From contig NC_087064.1 in NCBI RefSeq assembly GCF_963678635.1, positions 622,001 to 686,000 on the forward strand: 64,000 nt of DNA, written 5' to 3'. The stretch is from Symsagittifera roscoffensis (Eukaryota > Xenacoelomorpha > Acoela > Convolutidae). Below, one piece after another: positions 1 through 10,800 of the stretch. Numbering within the stretch: the first letter of the stretch is position 1; each line of letters begins with the position of its first letter. A model generated the notes under the pieces. It was not told the DNA's origin. It made no database searches and was given only the letters and a program-made list of their open reading frames with translations. A program made the translations under genes and the position numbers.

Positions 1-1290
1 ACAATTCTCAACCGGCGACGATTCGTAACAGGCGACGATTCGTAGGAGGCGACAATTCTTAACAGACGACGATTCGTAACAGGCGACGATTCGTAACAGG
101 CGACGATTCGTAACAGGTGAAGATTCTTTACAAGCGACTATTCATAACAAATGACGATTCTTAACAGGCGACGATTCGTAACAGGCGACGATTCGTAACA
201 TGCGACAAATCGTAACAGACGACAATTCTCAACCGGCGACGATTCGTAACAGGCGACGATTCGTAGGAGGCGACAATTCTTAACAGACGACGATTCTTAA
301 CAAACGACGATTCGTAACAGGCGACGATTCGTAACATGCGACAAATCGTAACAGGCGACAATTCTCAACCGGCGACGATTCGTAACAGCCGACGATTCGT
401 AACAGCCGACAATCCGTAACGAACGACGATTCATAACAGGCGACGATTTGTAACAGGCGACGATTTGTAACAGGCGACGATTTGTAACAGGCAACGATTC
501 GTAACAGGCGACGATTCGTAGGAGGCGACAATTCTTAACAGACGACGATTCTTAACAAACGACGATTCGTAACAGGCGACGATTTGTAACAGGCGACGAT
601 TTGTAACAGGCGACGATTCGTAACAGGCGACGATTTGTAACAGGCGACGATTCGTAACAGGCGACAATCCCTAACAGACAACAATTCATAACACGCGACG
701 ATTCGTAACAGGCGACAATCCCTAACAGACAACAATTCATAACAGGCGACGATTCGTAACAGGCGACAATCCGTAACAGACGACGATTCGTAACAAGAGA
801 CAATTCATAACAGGCGGCAATTCTTAACAGCCGACAATCCGTAACGGACGACAATTCATAACAGGCGACGATTTGTAACAGGCGACGATTTGTAACAGGC
901 AACGATTCGTAACAGGCGACGATTCGTAGGAGGCGACAATTCTTAACAGACGACGATTCTTAACAAACGACGATTCGCAACAGGCGACGATTTGTAACAG
1001 GCGACGATTTGTAACAGGCGACGATTCGTAACAGGCGACGATTTGTAACAGGCGACGATTCGTAACAGGCGACAATCCCTAACAGACAACAATTCATAAC
1101 AGGCGACGATTCGTAACAGGCGACAATCCCTAACAGACAACAATTCATAACAGGCGACGATTCGTAACAGGCGACAATCCGTAACAGACGACGATTCGTA
1201 ACAAGAGACAATTCATAACAGGCGGCAATTCTTAACAGGCGGCGATTCATAACAAGCGACGATTCGTAACAAGCGACGATTCGTAACATG
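1..1290. repeat. 17-bp minisatellite array
   Basis: About 76 tandem units of a 17-bp motif (GCGACGATTCGTAACAG and variants such as GCGACAATCCGTAACAG or GCGACGATTTGTAACAG). A marker variant containing GTAGGAGG recurs at positions 42, 263, 518 and 926, spaced 221, 255 and 408 bp, which are exact multiples of 17 (13, 15 and 24 units). The last interval is a clear 24-unit higher-order repeat. Because 17 is not a multiple of 3, every antisense frame reads the same degenerate 17-residue peptide, so the many short ORFs here are repeat artefacts. The array starts before the window and ends near 1290, downstream of the host LDLa gene. Confidence 0.95.
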
Positions 1291-1474
1291 CGACGACTCT
1301 TAGGCAAGTAGAATATGTTGCTCTGCTTCGCTCCGCTGCGCTTACATCCGGAATACCGCGCGTGAATCAGTGTTCCCCGCTTAAACTACTGTTACGAATT
1401 GTCGATCATTTTCGCCTCACGCACCCCCTCCCCCCAAAGCCACACTTTTCTATAAAAATATGTTTGCACTGCTG
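1291..1474. other. Spacer between minisatellite and host gene 3' end
   Basis: Unique sequence with a short GC-rich stretch around 1320-1365. It would hold the 3' UTR of the minus-strand LDLa gene, whose stop codon is at 1475-1477. I see no canonical AATAAA on the minus strand in this interval and no coding potential. Confidence 0.5.
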
Positions 1475-1818
1475 TTATATAACTATAGAAGTAATATTCA
1501 GTTCATGCATATCTGATGGCTGTTTGATGCTCACTTCCTTGGCAGTTTGGCTCTCATCTCCCTTCGATTCTTGGCCCGACACTCTTCTTTCAGCCACGGG
1601 GGGAATAGTTCTCATATAAATCTCCTTCGGCTGCTTGCATACCTCTCCTGTGTCACCCTCACCCTTGCACCTTCTGCAGTATACACAGTATAACAGCACT
1701 GCTAGAAGAATGAGCGCCAGGGCTATCACGATGGCCGATGTGATGCCGATGCCAGCTGCCAGTGATGTGTCATCTCCTTTGTCTTTCTGAGGCTGGCCAT
1801 TTATGAAGTTACAATACT
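1475..1818 (-). CDS. LDLa gene exon D: transmembrane segment and cytoplasmic tail
   Basis: The frame reads a juxtamembrane stretch, then a strongly hydrophobic segment (LAAGIGITSAIVIALALILL) followed by VYCRRCKG, the usual basic stop-transfer pattern. A polar tail follows, ending in the residues I-V-I, which fits a class II PDZ ligand (weak). The acceptor is TTTCAG just above 1818. Joining to exon C is unresolved: the obvious exon C donor would create a stop codon with this acceptor, so either the donor or the acceptor differs (for example an acceptor two bases further in). Confidence 0.7.
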
Positions 1819-2220
1819 CTGAAATGAATAACAAGCTTGTTTAAAGGACTCCTTCTGAGCTAATACCCACTGAATTTCAAAATCTGCCCAAAATTAACTG
1901 TTTTGGCGAGTAGAAAATGACGTGTTTGGCTCGTTCAATTAGAACCTGATTTTTAAGGTTGAATTTTTGCTTTTTTTAAAAAAAAAAAAGAGTTTATAAA
2001 GTACGTACGAGAGATCCACAACCAGTTTTAGTCAAGATGAAGATGAAAATTTTGAAGTTGTTTTGAATTTTTCTAGAACCTCGCGAACATCTTATAGCCA
2101 ATCTTGGATATGCGTTTTTGTGAATTCAATAGCACAAGTTTTGCAAGCAAAAAAGGTAACACTACTTTCAGACGGCACTGTTTTCAAAAAAAAAATAATA
2201 ACAAACTTTATAATTTAGAC

Positions 2221-2385
2221 ATCTTGGTATAATAATAAATGGCATGCCCTCATCAGAATCGTCGGCACAGCTGTCAGAGTTTGACGTGGTCCCGCAGCAG
2301 TTTCGAACCCCGTCGCAAAGAAGCTCTTTGTTAACACAGAGTCTGCTTTCCTCGCACAGATACTCGTCTGCTTCACAACCGCCAC
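2221..2385 (-). CDS. LDLa gene exon C: LDLa repeat 3
   Basis: The minus-strand translation has the LDLa pattern: cysteines spaced as in CEADEYLCEESRLCVNKELLC, then DGVRNCC and the calcium-site motif CADDSDE. An extra cysteine pair (CC ... SC) is present compared with a standard six-cysteine module. The acceptor is TTTTGAG at 2386, and the first two exon bases complete the TGT cysteine codon begun in exon B. The downstream donor near 2220 is uncertain. Confidence 0.75.
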
Positions 2386-2602
2386 CTCAAAACAGAACAC
2401 TTTATCGTTTTTTGAATCAGTAAAACTCGTTTTTCAGTTTTCAAAGCTTTCCTTTTATTGTTTTCTGAGCTATTTAAAATTCAACTGAATCAAAATTACT
2501 GCTCTTATCTTGAAAAATCTCGTTCTTTTTTCAGAAATGGATGAGATGCTCTGGTAGTCTCCCAAATTTTGAATGATTGCTGATAAATTTGCAAGGACTC
2601 AC

Positions 2603-2714
2603 ATCCCAATTCGTCCATGTATCTTTCCTCTGTTTGGAGTCCACAGTCGTTGATGAAGTTGCATGTTCTGTCGACACCGATGCAACCTCCAGTTTCAGAA
2701 GATCCACAGTAAAA
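2603..2714 (-). CDS. LDLa gene exon B: cysteines 2-6 of LDLa repeat 2
   Basis: This 112-nt exon has acceptor GTTTAG above 2714 and donor GTGAGT below 2603. It reads FYCGSSETGG, then CIGVDRTC, CNFINDCG and MDELGC, which gives cysteines 2 to 6 of an LDLa module. Cysteine 1 is supplied by the end of exon A. The target duplication of retroelement 1 begins only 37 nt upstream of this acceptor, in the region where the branch point should lie. Confidence 0.8.
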
Positions 2715-2754
2715 CTAAACATACATTGGCTGCTGGCAGAGCTATTGTGCCATA

Positions 2755-3164
2755 TGGAACCTGATCTAAACTACAATTTATGATTGGATAAATTAAATGT
2801 TTTACCAATGTAAAGTATTTAATATTAACCAATCACGATCCATCTAACTAACAACCCACTTATTTGTAAGTGCTGAAGTTACTTGTAATTTCAGCACCAG
2901 AGAGATTTGAATTTAACTTAAAAATTAGTTGGACTCTCCCGAGCACTTCAGCAGCCGCAATAAACCAGTATACCCTAGATCTATTGAGCCTAGCAGAGAC
3001 TAGTTAAACAACCTGAGACTAGATAGTATAAGAGTAAGATTAGGATCGGTATTAGACTAAGAAGTTGCACGAATCTATCCGGCCGAAAATAAGATAGCGT
3101 GACGAGCAGACGGTGTACCCTATCCGAAATCACTCTATGAGTTATACCTATCGGTCCTAACTCA
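2755..3164 (+). repeat. 5' LTR of element 1
   Basis: A 410-bp LTR, near-identical to 21260-21669. An AATAAA at 2959-2964 could be the polyadenylation signal when this sequence acts as 3' LTR; a TATAAGAG string lies at 3027-3034. The U3/R/U5 borders cannot be placed from sequence alone. Confidence 0.95.
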
Positions 3165-3166
3165 TC

Positions 3167-3189
3167 TGGTGCGACCATAAGTCTCGAAC
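3167..3189 (+). promoter_or_regulatory. Primer binding site (tRNA primer)
   Basis: Two bases after the LTR the sequence TGGTGCGACCATAAG continues into TCTCGAAC. The reverse complement ends in CCA and contains GTTCGAGAC, the signature of a tRNA T-loop, so complementarity to the primer tRNA may run about 23 nt. It is identical in element 2 (27848-27870). The tRNA identity is not assigned; compared with standard tRNA numbering one base appears to be missing between the T-loop and CCA. Confidence 0.7.
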
Positions 3190-3252
3190 AAGACCTTAAT
3201 AGCTTAGAATTAACCAAAAATAGATTAGAAATTAGACAAAAACATTTACAAA

Positions 3253-3486
3253 ATGTTATACGACAATAATTTAATTGAAATGTCTCTCCGACTCAATAGA
3301 TCAGAGCCAATATTCCGAACCATAACAGAACTACCCGGAATTGGAAGAAGACCTCGAACCAAAGACGACATACGACAAAGTAGAAACTTGCCGTATAGTT
3401 ATATGATAGTTCGGCAAAAGCCAGAACAAACTTTTATATTTCGAATACTACTTGCAATGAATTTAGATTTCCATTTGCAAACATAA
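3253..3486 (+). CDS. ORF0: 77-aa leader-encoded protein of unknown function
   Basis: The ORF has an ATG start in an A-rich context (AAAATG), 89 bases after the 5' LTR and upstream of every other gene. It is intact in both elements (3253 and 27933). Codon-by-codon comparison of the copies shows 11 differences, of which 9 are silent and 2 are conservative (Lys to Arg, Ile to Val). That pattern is expected for a constrained protein. The product is basic, with no signal peptide, membrane segment or motif that I recognise. Retroelements rarely encode a protein upstream of gag, and an ORF here would also affect ribosome access to downstream starts. Function unknown. Confidence 0.65.
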   Translation: MLYDNNLIEMSLRLNRSEPIFRTITELPGIGRRPRTKDDIRQSRNLPYSYMIVRQKPEQTFIFRILLAMNLDFHLQT

Positions 3487-4417
3487 AACCTTGAAGTTAC
3501 TCTTCAAAATCATTTCAGGCGCTAAACAAAATTAATATTATACAATAACGATTGATAAAAAGATCTAAGATCGTTGTCCTAAAACTCTGCAGTAATATAC
3601 AAAACATGTTTGAAAAATATTTATTGGAAAATAAAAATAAAAATTAGTAGCATGACAATAAATGGTTAGTAATCATAAATCATCCTGTTGTTCCAGCTCC
3701 ATCACCTAAAACATAACAGCAATCATCAACTCACTAACATCATAAAACACTAAATCTTTCCTTTACACAAATTTAAAACTTTATTAAAACTTAAAGTCAC
3801 TTAATTTAAAATCAGATCATCAAGGCTTATCCTTGGATCTTAAATCATTTTCTACTTAATTAAATTTCAAACTTGATCATCAAGGCTTATCCTTGGATCA
3901 AACAGAACAACTTTGTTCTCCCCCACCCACTTAATTAGTGTCTAACGACCTCAAACGTCGATTCACTATCCAACCCTCTCTAGAAAACCCAGGACTAATA
4001 GAAATTTTTACACAAAACTAATCATTCAAATTAGGATAAACAGTGAAGAACTTCGGTTATTCATCCTTCACTTGACCCCCCCTCTTACCAGACCCAGGAT
4101 AAATCTTAGACTTAGTAAGTTTAAAATAGTATCTAACGAACTACTCGCGTTCTAATTATACCTGAACCTTGTGGATCGATTTACTATTCTCCAACCCTTG
4201 AACACAATCACTACCCCTAAGTAAGATTAAGTAAGTTAACACCTTAACTTATACTAGCCACGAGAAAGTAAAAAATCATTCTTCGGAATCGATATACTTT
4301 TCTCTCCAACCCTGAACAAATAGACCCAGGTTAAGCTAACCAAAAAATCGTAAGAACTAACAGTTTAGGAAAATAGAAATCATTTAACAACCTTTTGCAT
4401 CCGTCATTCTAAACCTT
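3487..4417 (+). promoter_or_regulatory. Structured untranslated leader with repeated hairpins
   Basis: This is 930 nt without a conserved long ORF. It has two copies of a hairpin with arms CAAGG/CCTTG and outer GATC/GATC (3815-3839 and 3875-3899, exactly 60 nt apart), an AGAACA/TGTTCT stem (3904-3919), a 7-bp AGTGAAG/CTTCACT stem (4042-4072) and a GAGAAAGTA/TACTTTTCTC stem (4262-4304). The string TCCAACCCT recurs after each of three CGAT-containing boxes near 3958, 4176 and 4289. The stems are kept in element 2, and the second hairpin there differs only in its loop. Packaging, dimerisation or internal ribosome entry are possible roles (inference). Confidence 0.55.
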
Positions 4418-4885
4418 ATGTCATTTAAAAACCTAGGAAATAAACAAACAATCGTTTTACACAATTGTGAAATAGATAACAAAAAATACGACCTTGTAAT
4501 CACACCTCATACACAAACAGTTGGATACATTCGAACAAAACGACAAACATTAAAAAGAAAAATAATAACGAAACAAAGACAAATAACACGAAAAAGATTT
4601 TCAAAAAATCGAAACGCATTTTCAGAATCAGAAACCAACAGTTTAGACGAACTTTACAAACTAAAAGAATCAATAGATAAAAATTACCCATTTCACGATC
4701 AATTATATTTTTCTGACTCAGAAACAACTTCAAATTCATCAAAAAGAGGAAAAAGAAGAATAAAAAAGCAGTATAAACACAAACCAGTACATTTATACAA
4801 TTGGAATCAACCAATTAGACACATTGATAATTACATATTAACAGTCATCGAACGAAAAAATGAGCTCAACGCACACTCCAGGTGA
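4418..4885 (+). CDS. ORF1: 155-aa highly basic protein, possible RNA-binding regulator
   Basis: An ATG-initiated ORF that precedes gag-pol and overlaps it by 26 nt in another frame. The protein is rich in Lys and Arg, with clusters such as TKRQTLKRK and SKRGKRRIKKQYKHK, and has an acidic serine-rich middle (SFSESET-like and FSDSET). There is no membrane segment or zinc motif. The basic clusters would suit nuclear import and RNA binding, as in the Rev/Rex or Tat class of small retroviral regulators, but there is no detectable sequence relationship, so this is inference. The ORF is intact in element 2 with about six replacements, so it is less constrained than ORF0. Its stop codon coincides with a candidate splice donor at 4881/4882, so splicing would remove the stop. 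Confidence 0.65.
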   Translation: MSFKNLGNKQTIVLHNCEIDNKKYDLVITPHTQTVGYIRTKRQTLKRKIITKQRQITRKRFSKNRNAFSESETNSLDELYKLKESIDKNYPFHDQLYFSDSETTSNSSKRGKRRIKKQYKHKPVHLYNWNQPIRHIDNYILTVIERKNELNAHSR

Positions 4886-7800
4886 AGAAACTCCAGATGA
4901 TGATGAAATCTTTCCTTTTATAGTAGACGCAGATACTGATAGAGGACAACACATATTTTGTCAAAATTTACTCGTAAATTTATTTGAACCCGGAATCAGT
5001 CCATGTAAAACAGAGTTCCCAGATGTAAAAATCAAAAGACAAATCATAGACCACTACTTAAAAGTTATATGCAACATAACACAACAGTATGGAATCTACT
5101 CTATAGAATTCACCTCACCAAACCATAATAATAGAAAATATACAATTCAAACAGACGATCTTGATTTAGAATTTTCAAAAGTTTTTTCAGAATATATAAA
5201 AAGCATCCAATATCATAACTCACAAAGAGCAAACTCCATATTCACCAATGAAGTTTTCGCAATAATATATAGTTATATTTCGATATTAGAAAATGAACTC
5301 CCATTAACAAATGTCTCACCGACAGAAACATCTAAACATTTAAGAGTACGACATGAAATCACACTACTCTCTAGTTATTTAAACATCATTAAAGAAAATT
5401 TCACGAAAGACGACGTTTCACAACATACAAAACACGATCTACAAAAAATTTTGGCATGGTTCATAATAGATTATTTCACACACAATATTGATTTAATTGC
5501 ACAAGCAAGAAAAAATTTTAGACCCCAAAACTCGAACGATGATACCGCTATCACAGAACAATCAGATTATGTTTGGGACCCCGAATGGTCTCATCCCGCA
5601 TTTATAAGCTTCCCACAATCAATCTCAAGTCAAGCAATAAGCACGATATCTTACATAAGAGATTATGTAAAAGTAATACCATTAACCATTGATGCGACAC
5701 CATTAAACTATAATACATTTTTACCCGATACACAAAATAATAGTTTAAACTCTACAGTTATACACAATGAAAACCTCAATGGAACTAGGAATCTTACTCA
5801 ACAAGATATCCAGACACCATCACACTTCATAAATGAAGAAATTGTACACACAACAACTACACAACAAAGTATTTCACCAATACGCCCAAATTTAACAACA
5901 CCAAGAAATACAAATCCTTCACAAACACAGGTAACCTTACAATCAACCGTTAAACCTTCGGTTGCCCCTAAATATTCACATATGGATTACCAAACATACA
6001 GACCCATGACAATACCATCAAAAACACGCAAAACATTCACTAGAAACAACTTTGCAGACCATAATTATAATTATACACATCCATCAAAAACATATAACCA
6101 ACCACAAAGAAATTTTAACCAATATACAAGATCTCGAAATTGGGATAACCCAATGACCCAACCTAATCCAATAAATTTCCAAACAAATCCTCCACAGGAT
6201 CACAGTGAAAATTACCCATTTTTTCAACAAAATAAAAATAAAAAACAGACATCTTACCAAATGGATTATTTATCCTCAGATGATGATTTCTTACAACCAG
6301 ATATATTTGCACCAAATACTCAAGAATATCGTAGACAAGGAATACAGAGAACACGTACAAATCATAGAAATTTTTCTCCACAACCAATAGATGCACAACA
6401 TCAACAACCAATTCAACAACAAAATCTAATTAATACACAATCTTTTCAACCAATTCAACAACAAAATCCAATGACTGCACACTCGTATCAAGCATCACAA
6501 ATGCAAAATGAAATACCACTCCCATATTATCTCCAACAACATGAAATAACAAGAAACCAACTTTCGAATTTTTCTCAAATGCCAAATGCAGCAGAATCAT
6601 TACAAATGACAATGAATCCATACCTTATGGGTGGATCATCAATAACATCAAATAAACCTTTAATGGTTTTCACAGGAACAGACCCTGAATACTCTGTAGA
6701 AGATTATTTAAATGCAGTAACAGCAAACCTGATTTTAAACATTGGACCTGAACCAATTAATACGCCACTACATCAAAACTGGATACATCGACGCACAGCG
6801 TTGATACAAACAACCTTAGATGGCGCAGCCCAAAAATGGTTTTCAGTACTACCTCAAGAAATAAAATCAAACTGGAAAAGGTTTACACAAGAATTTTCAA
6901 AAATGTTTGACTCCGAAAGAAACAAACAACAACAAAGAGTTTTATGTAATGAAATTCGCAGATTACCAAACGAAACCATCAAGCAAATAGCAGTACGAAT
7001 CGAAACACTAGTTCGAAAAGCATATTCATTAAATACACATGACTATAAAAACACAAAGATGACAGAAATCTTAATGATGACCTTAACACCACAATTAAGG
7101 AAAATAGCAATAAAAAAGAGAGCATCCCATCCTTCTTCAATTCGAGAACCCGATTTAGATTTTCGAAAACTAGTAGACAAATTAGAACAAGCAGAAATCA
7201 CGATGAAACTAGAAGAAACGGAAAATCTGAAATTACAATACGTTAATAGAATTGAAACGACTCCCACTAATATTAATAATATACAGGAATCAGAGACAGA
7301 CCTCGTTGAAAAAATCACTGAAATACTCAATATTTACGAAAAGAACCCAAACTTTAAAGGCAAACCATCTTTCAAAAAATGGTGTAATTTTTGCCGACGA
7401 TACGGACATAGTATTTCCGAATGTAGACAAAAACAGCAAGACAATCAAAATAAACCTCAAAAATATAAAGAACCAAATAAATCATTCTATCAATACATGA
7501 AAAAAGATCAAACTCTACCGAACAAAACAGTCCACAGCAACAACAGTTCAGGAAAACCACTCCCGAACAATACAAATTATACAAGAAATCAATCACCATA
7601 TAACTCAAGTTATAGAGGAAGATCACCAGAACGAAGAAACACGTATAATTCATCACAAAATCACTACAATAGACCAAATAGTCGAAATAACTACTCCAGA
7701 TCAAATTCAAATACACAACGATTTGTTTCTAGATCTAATTCCCAATCAAGAAATAATTACTATCCAAACAACCAATCACGAAATTCATCATACAATAGGA

Positions 7801-10800
7801 ATAGAAACTACTCCTATAATCGAAATAGAAGTTATTCAAACAACCGAAACCAGAATTACCCGAATAATCGATCAAGGAATAACTCATATAATAGATCGAA
7901 CTATAACAGACCAAACAGCAATTATCAAAATAGATCGCGAAATAATTCACAAAATCGACACCCAAGTTATAATAATCGTTATAGAAATTATTCCCAATCA
8001 CCACACCGGAATAATAATAACTATAATAATTCTAATAATCGCCACAGAAGTAGTACACCTAAACATCAAAGACAAATCAATCAAGTACAATCTAACCCAG
8101 AAACAACATCAGACCCTCCAGGTATTGATGACACAGTAACTGATACGTTACAACTCAATCAAATAAACTGTACATCATCAGATTCAGAAAGTGATACTGA
8201 AAACACTCTTTCTATCAATATGATAAAAGTCGAAAATGACTATGAATCTGTCATATACGAACAACCCTTTCCATCACACATATATGAAAATCAATCAGAA
8301 TTTCTTCAAAATTATTACACTACACCCATAAATTCCACACCAACAACGCAAGAAACAAATGCAAAAAATACTACAGAACAACCCAATCAAAATGTCAAAA
8401 CAAAATGCTTGAATACAAACCACATCTACCAAAATATACAAAAAGAACAACCCAAAGAAAAAATCTGGACAATACCATTTCTCTTAGAAAGCCCAAGAAA
8501 TAAAGAATTTCAACCACCAGACCTTGAAATAGATTTTTTAATTGATTCAGGAGCAGAATCAAACATAATAAACATCCCCACATGGAATGAAATAAAAACT
8601 TTACACCCAAAGCTAACACCTCTTGAAACCTCCAGTAAGCTAGCAACAGCACAAGGATCAACATTGATAAACTACGGAAAAATCCAATTATTTCTCCTCC
8701 CTACCAGAACAATGGAACAAAGCAAAATTTTAAATAAGCCATTTAAACAAATATTCCATATCACTGACATTAAATATAATATCATTGGAATACCATTTAT
8801 TTCGAAGTATATACCAACAATTAACATACTAAATAGTAAAATATTAATCAAAGATAAATATACAAAAACAAAAGAAACATCCTTAACATTTTTTCAAAGA
8901 TTAAATAAACAACCACCATTCTTTTCAAAATTCTACCCGATATTTAACCAACAAAGAAAACACCTAAAACCACTATCAGGAAATATCTATAATTTTTCAA
9001 TCAAACAAGTTCACCAATATGATAAAGAACAAAACAAACAAAAATTTTATATGTCAGAATTTGAATTCAAACCTATTCACAAATTTTTCAAAATCACAAT
9101 CTCATCCATAAAATATTTGAAAAATTCGAATTCCGATATCATTTCCTTACATGTCTATAATAACACACCTTACCAAGTAACATTACCTTTAGGACTTTTA
9201 GGATATTGTGAAACCAACGCTACAATATCACCAATACACGAAAAAGCCTATCGCGTAAATAATATACTCCAATTACTAGATATTTGCCAATCTACAATTC
9301 TTAATGAAGAATTATCTATAAATAATATAATAAGTAACGAAAACAGAAATACGGATTATTTCACAAAAACTCCATATTTCAAACCTACATTCAACATAAG
9401 TAACTACACAGAGGACCAACAGAAATTTTTAACAATGTTTAATTTCCAACATTCACAAATAACACAAGACGAATTCGAAAAATTAGCCAAACAGCTAATT
9501 AAATATTCATCAGTCTATGCAACATCAAAATTCGATGTTGGCAAAATCAGTTCATCACTACATCTCCCGTTAAAACCAGACGCAGTTTTCAAAAAACAAA
9601 GAGCAAGTAAAGTACCAATTCACTTACACGATAAAGTAAACAGATTACTCGATATTTTAGAACAATACAACATTATATCACCAGTTAATAAAGAAGAACA
9701 ACCAAAAGGGAACACATTTATCAACCCCGTTATCATTCTAGCTAAAGGAGAATCATTAAAAATCGTTCTCGACGCTAGATACCTCAATTCACTCATAGAT
9801 GAATCAAAATGCAATTGGCCCATCGAACCAATACAAGTTATTTTAACAAAAATAAATGGCAAATACTTCACAACCGCCGACATGAATAGTGCATACAATC
9901 AAATGCCACTAGATGAACAATCACGACGTTTAACACAATTTGTTATCGGAAACCAACAATATGAATTTAACCGCTTATTCTATGGAATATCCATAGGACC
10001 AGCAGCATTTTCAGCTTTTATGAGCAAAATTTTTAGACCACTAATACTCAAGAAAAACGCAATCACCTATCTAGACGATGTTTTTATGCAATCACAAACA
10101 AAAGACGAAATGTTCAAAGTTTTAGAAAAATATCACCAAATACTTCAGAACGAAAATCTGAAGGCCGCCCCCGATAAATCACACTTCTTTTTGACAAGAG
10201 TTAAATTCTTAGGACATAACATAGAAAGAAAAACAATCACTCCACTGAAATCACGCATTGACGCTATTCAAAAACTTCAACCACCAACAAATAAAAAGAA
10301 AATCGAAGAATTCCTTGGAATGTTAAACTTTTTAAGTAAATATGTTTATAAAATGCAATTATATCTACGACCATTTTACAACATCCTTAGACAACAAAAT
10401 AACTTTGAATGGAACATAGAACATCAAACACGATTTGAAGAAATAAAGAAACTTTTAACTGAACAAATTTCAAACACAATTCCAGATTCAAATCAACCAT
10501 TTTATGCAATGTGCGATGCTTCGAACTTTGGCATCGGTGCAGCACTATTACAATCACATAATGGTACAAATAAAATGAATCTCATATCAGCAAATTCTCG
10601 ATTATTCACTCAAGCAGAGCTACGACTCTCAACTCTAATGAGAGAATGTACAGCCATAATATATACACTGACAGAATATGAATTTCTGATACTTGGATCA
10701 AAACATCCAACAGTTCTATTCACAGACCATAAACCAATCATCTTTCTCTTTACACAAAAATCTAACCCAAACCACCGAGTTTACAGATTTCAACTAATTC

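Noticed and set aside
1-1307. Many short antisense ORFs with a repeated peptide, and a possible CRISPR-like array
   Set aside because: They come from a 17-bp tandem repeat read in every frame; the repeats abut with no unique spacers.
1362-1619. Plus-strand ORF over LDLa exon D
   Set aside because: A shadow of the minus-strand exon, which has clear transmembrane and splice features.
2205-2221. Donor AGAT|GTCTAA for LDLa exon C
   Set aside because: It is weak, and joining it to the best exon D acceptor creates a stop codon; the true junction is left open.
7723-8139. 138-aa plus-strand ORF inside gag-pol
   Set aside because: It arises from the low-complexity Asn/Arg/Ser/Tyr region in another frame and has no independent support.
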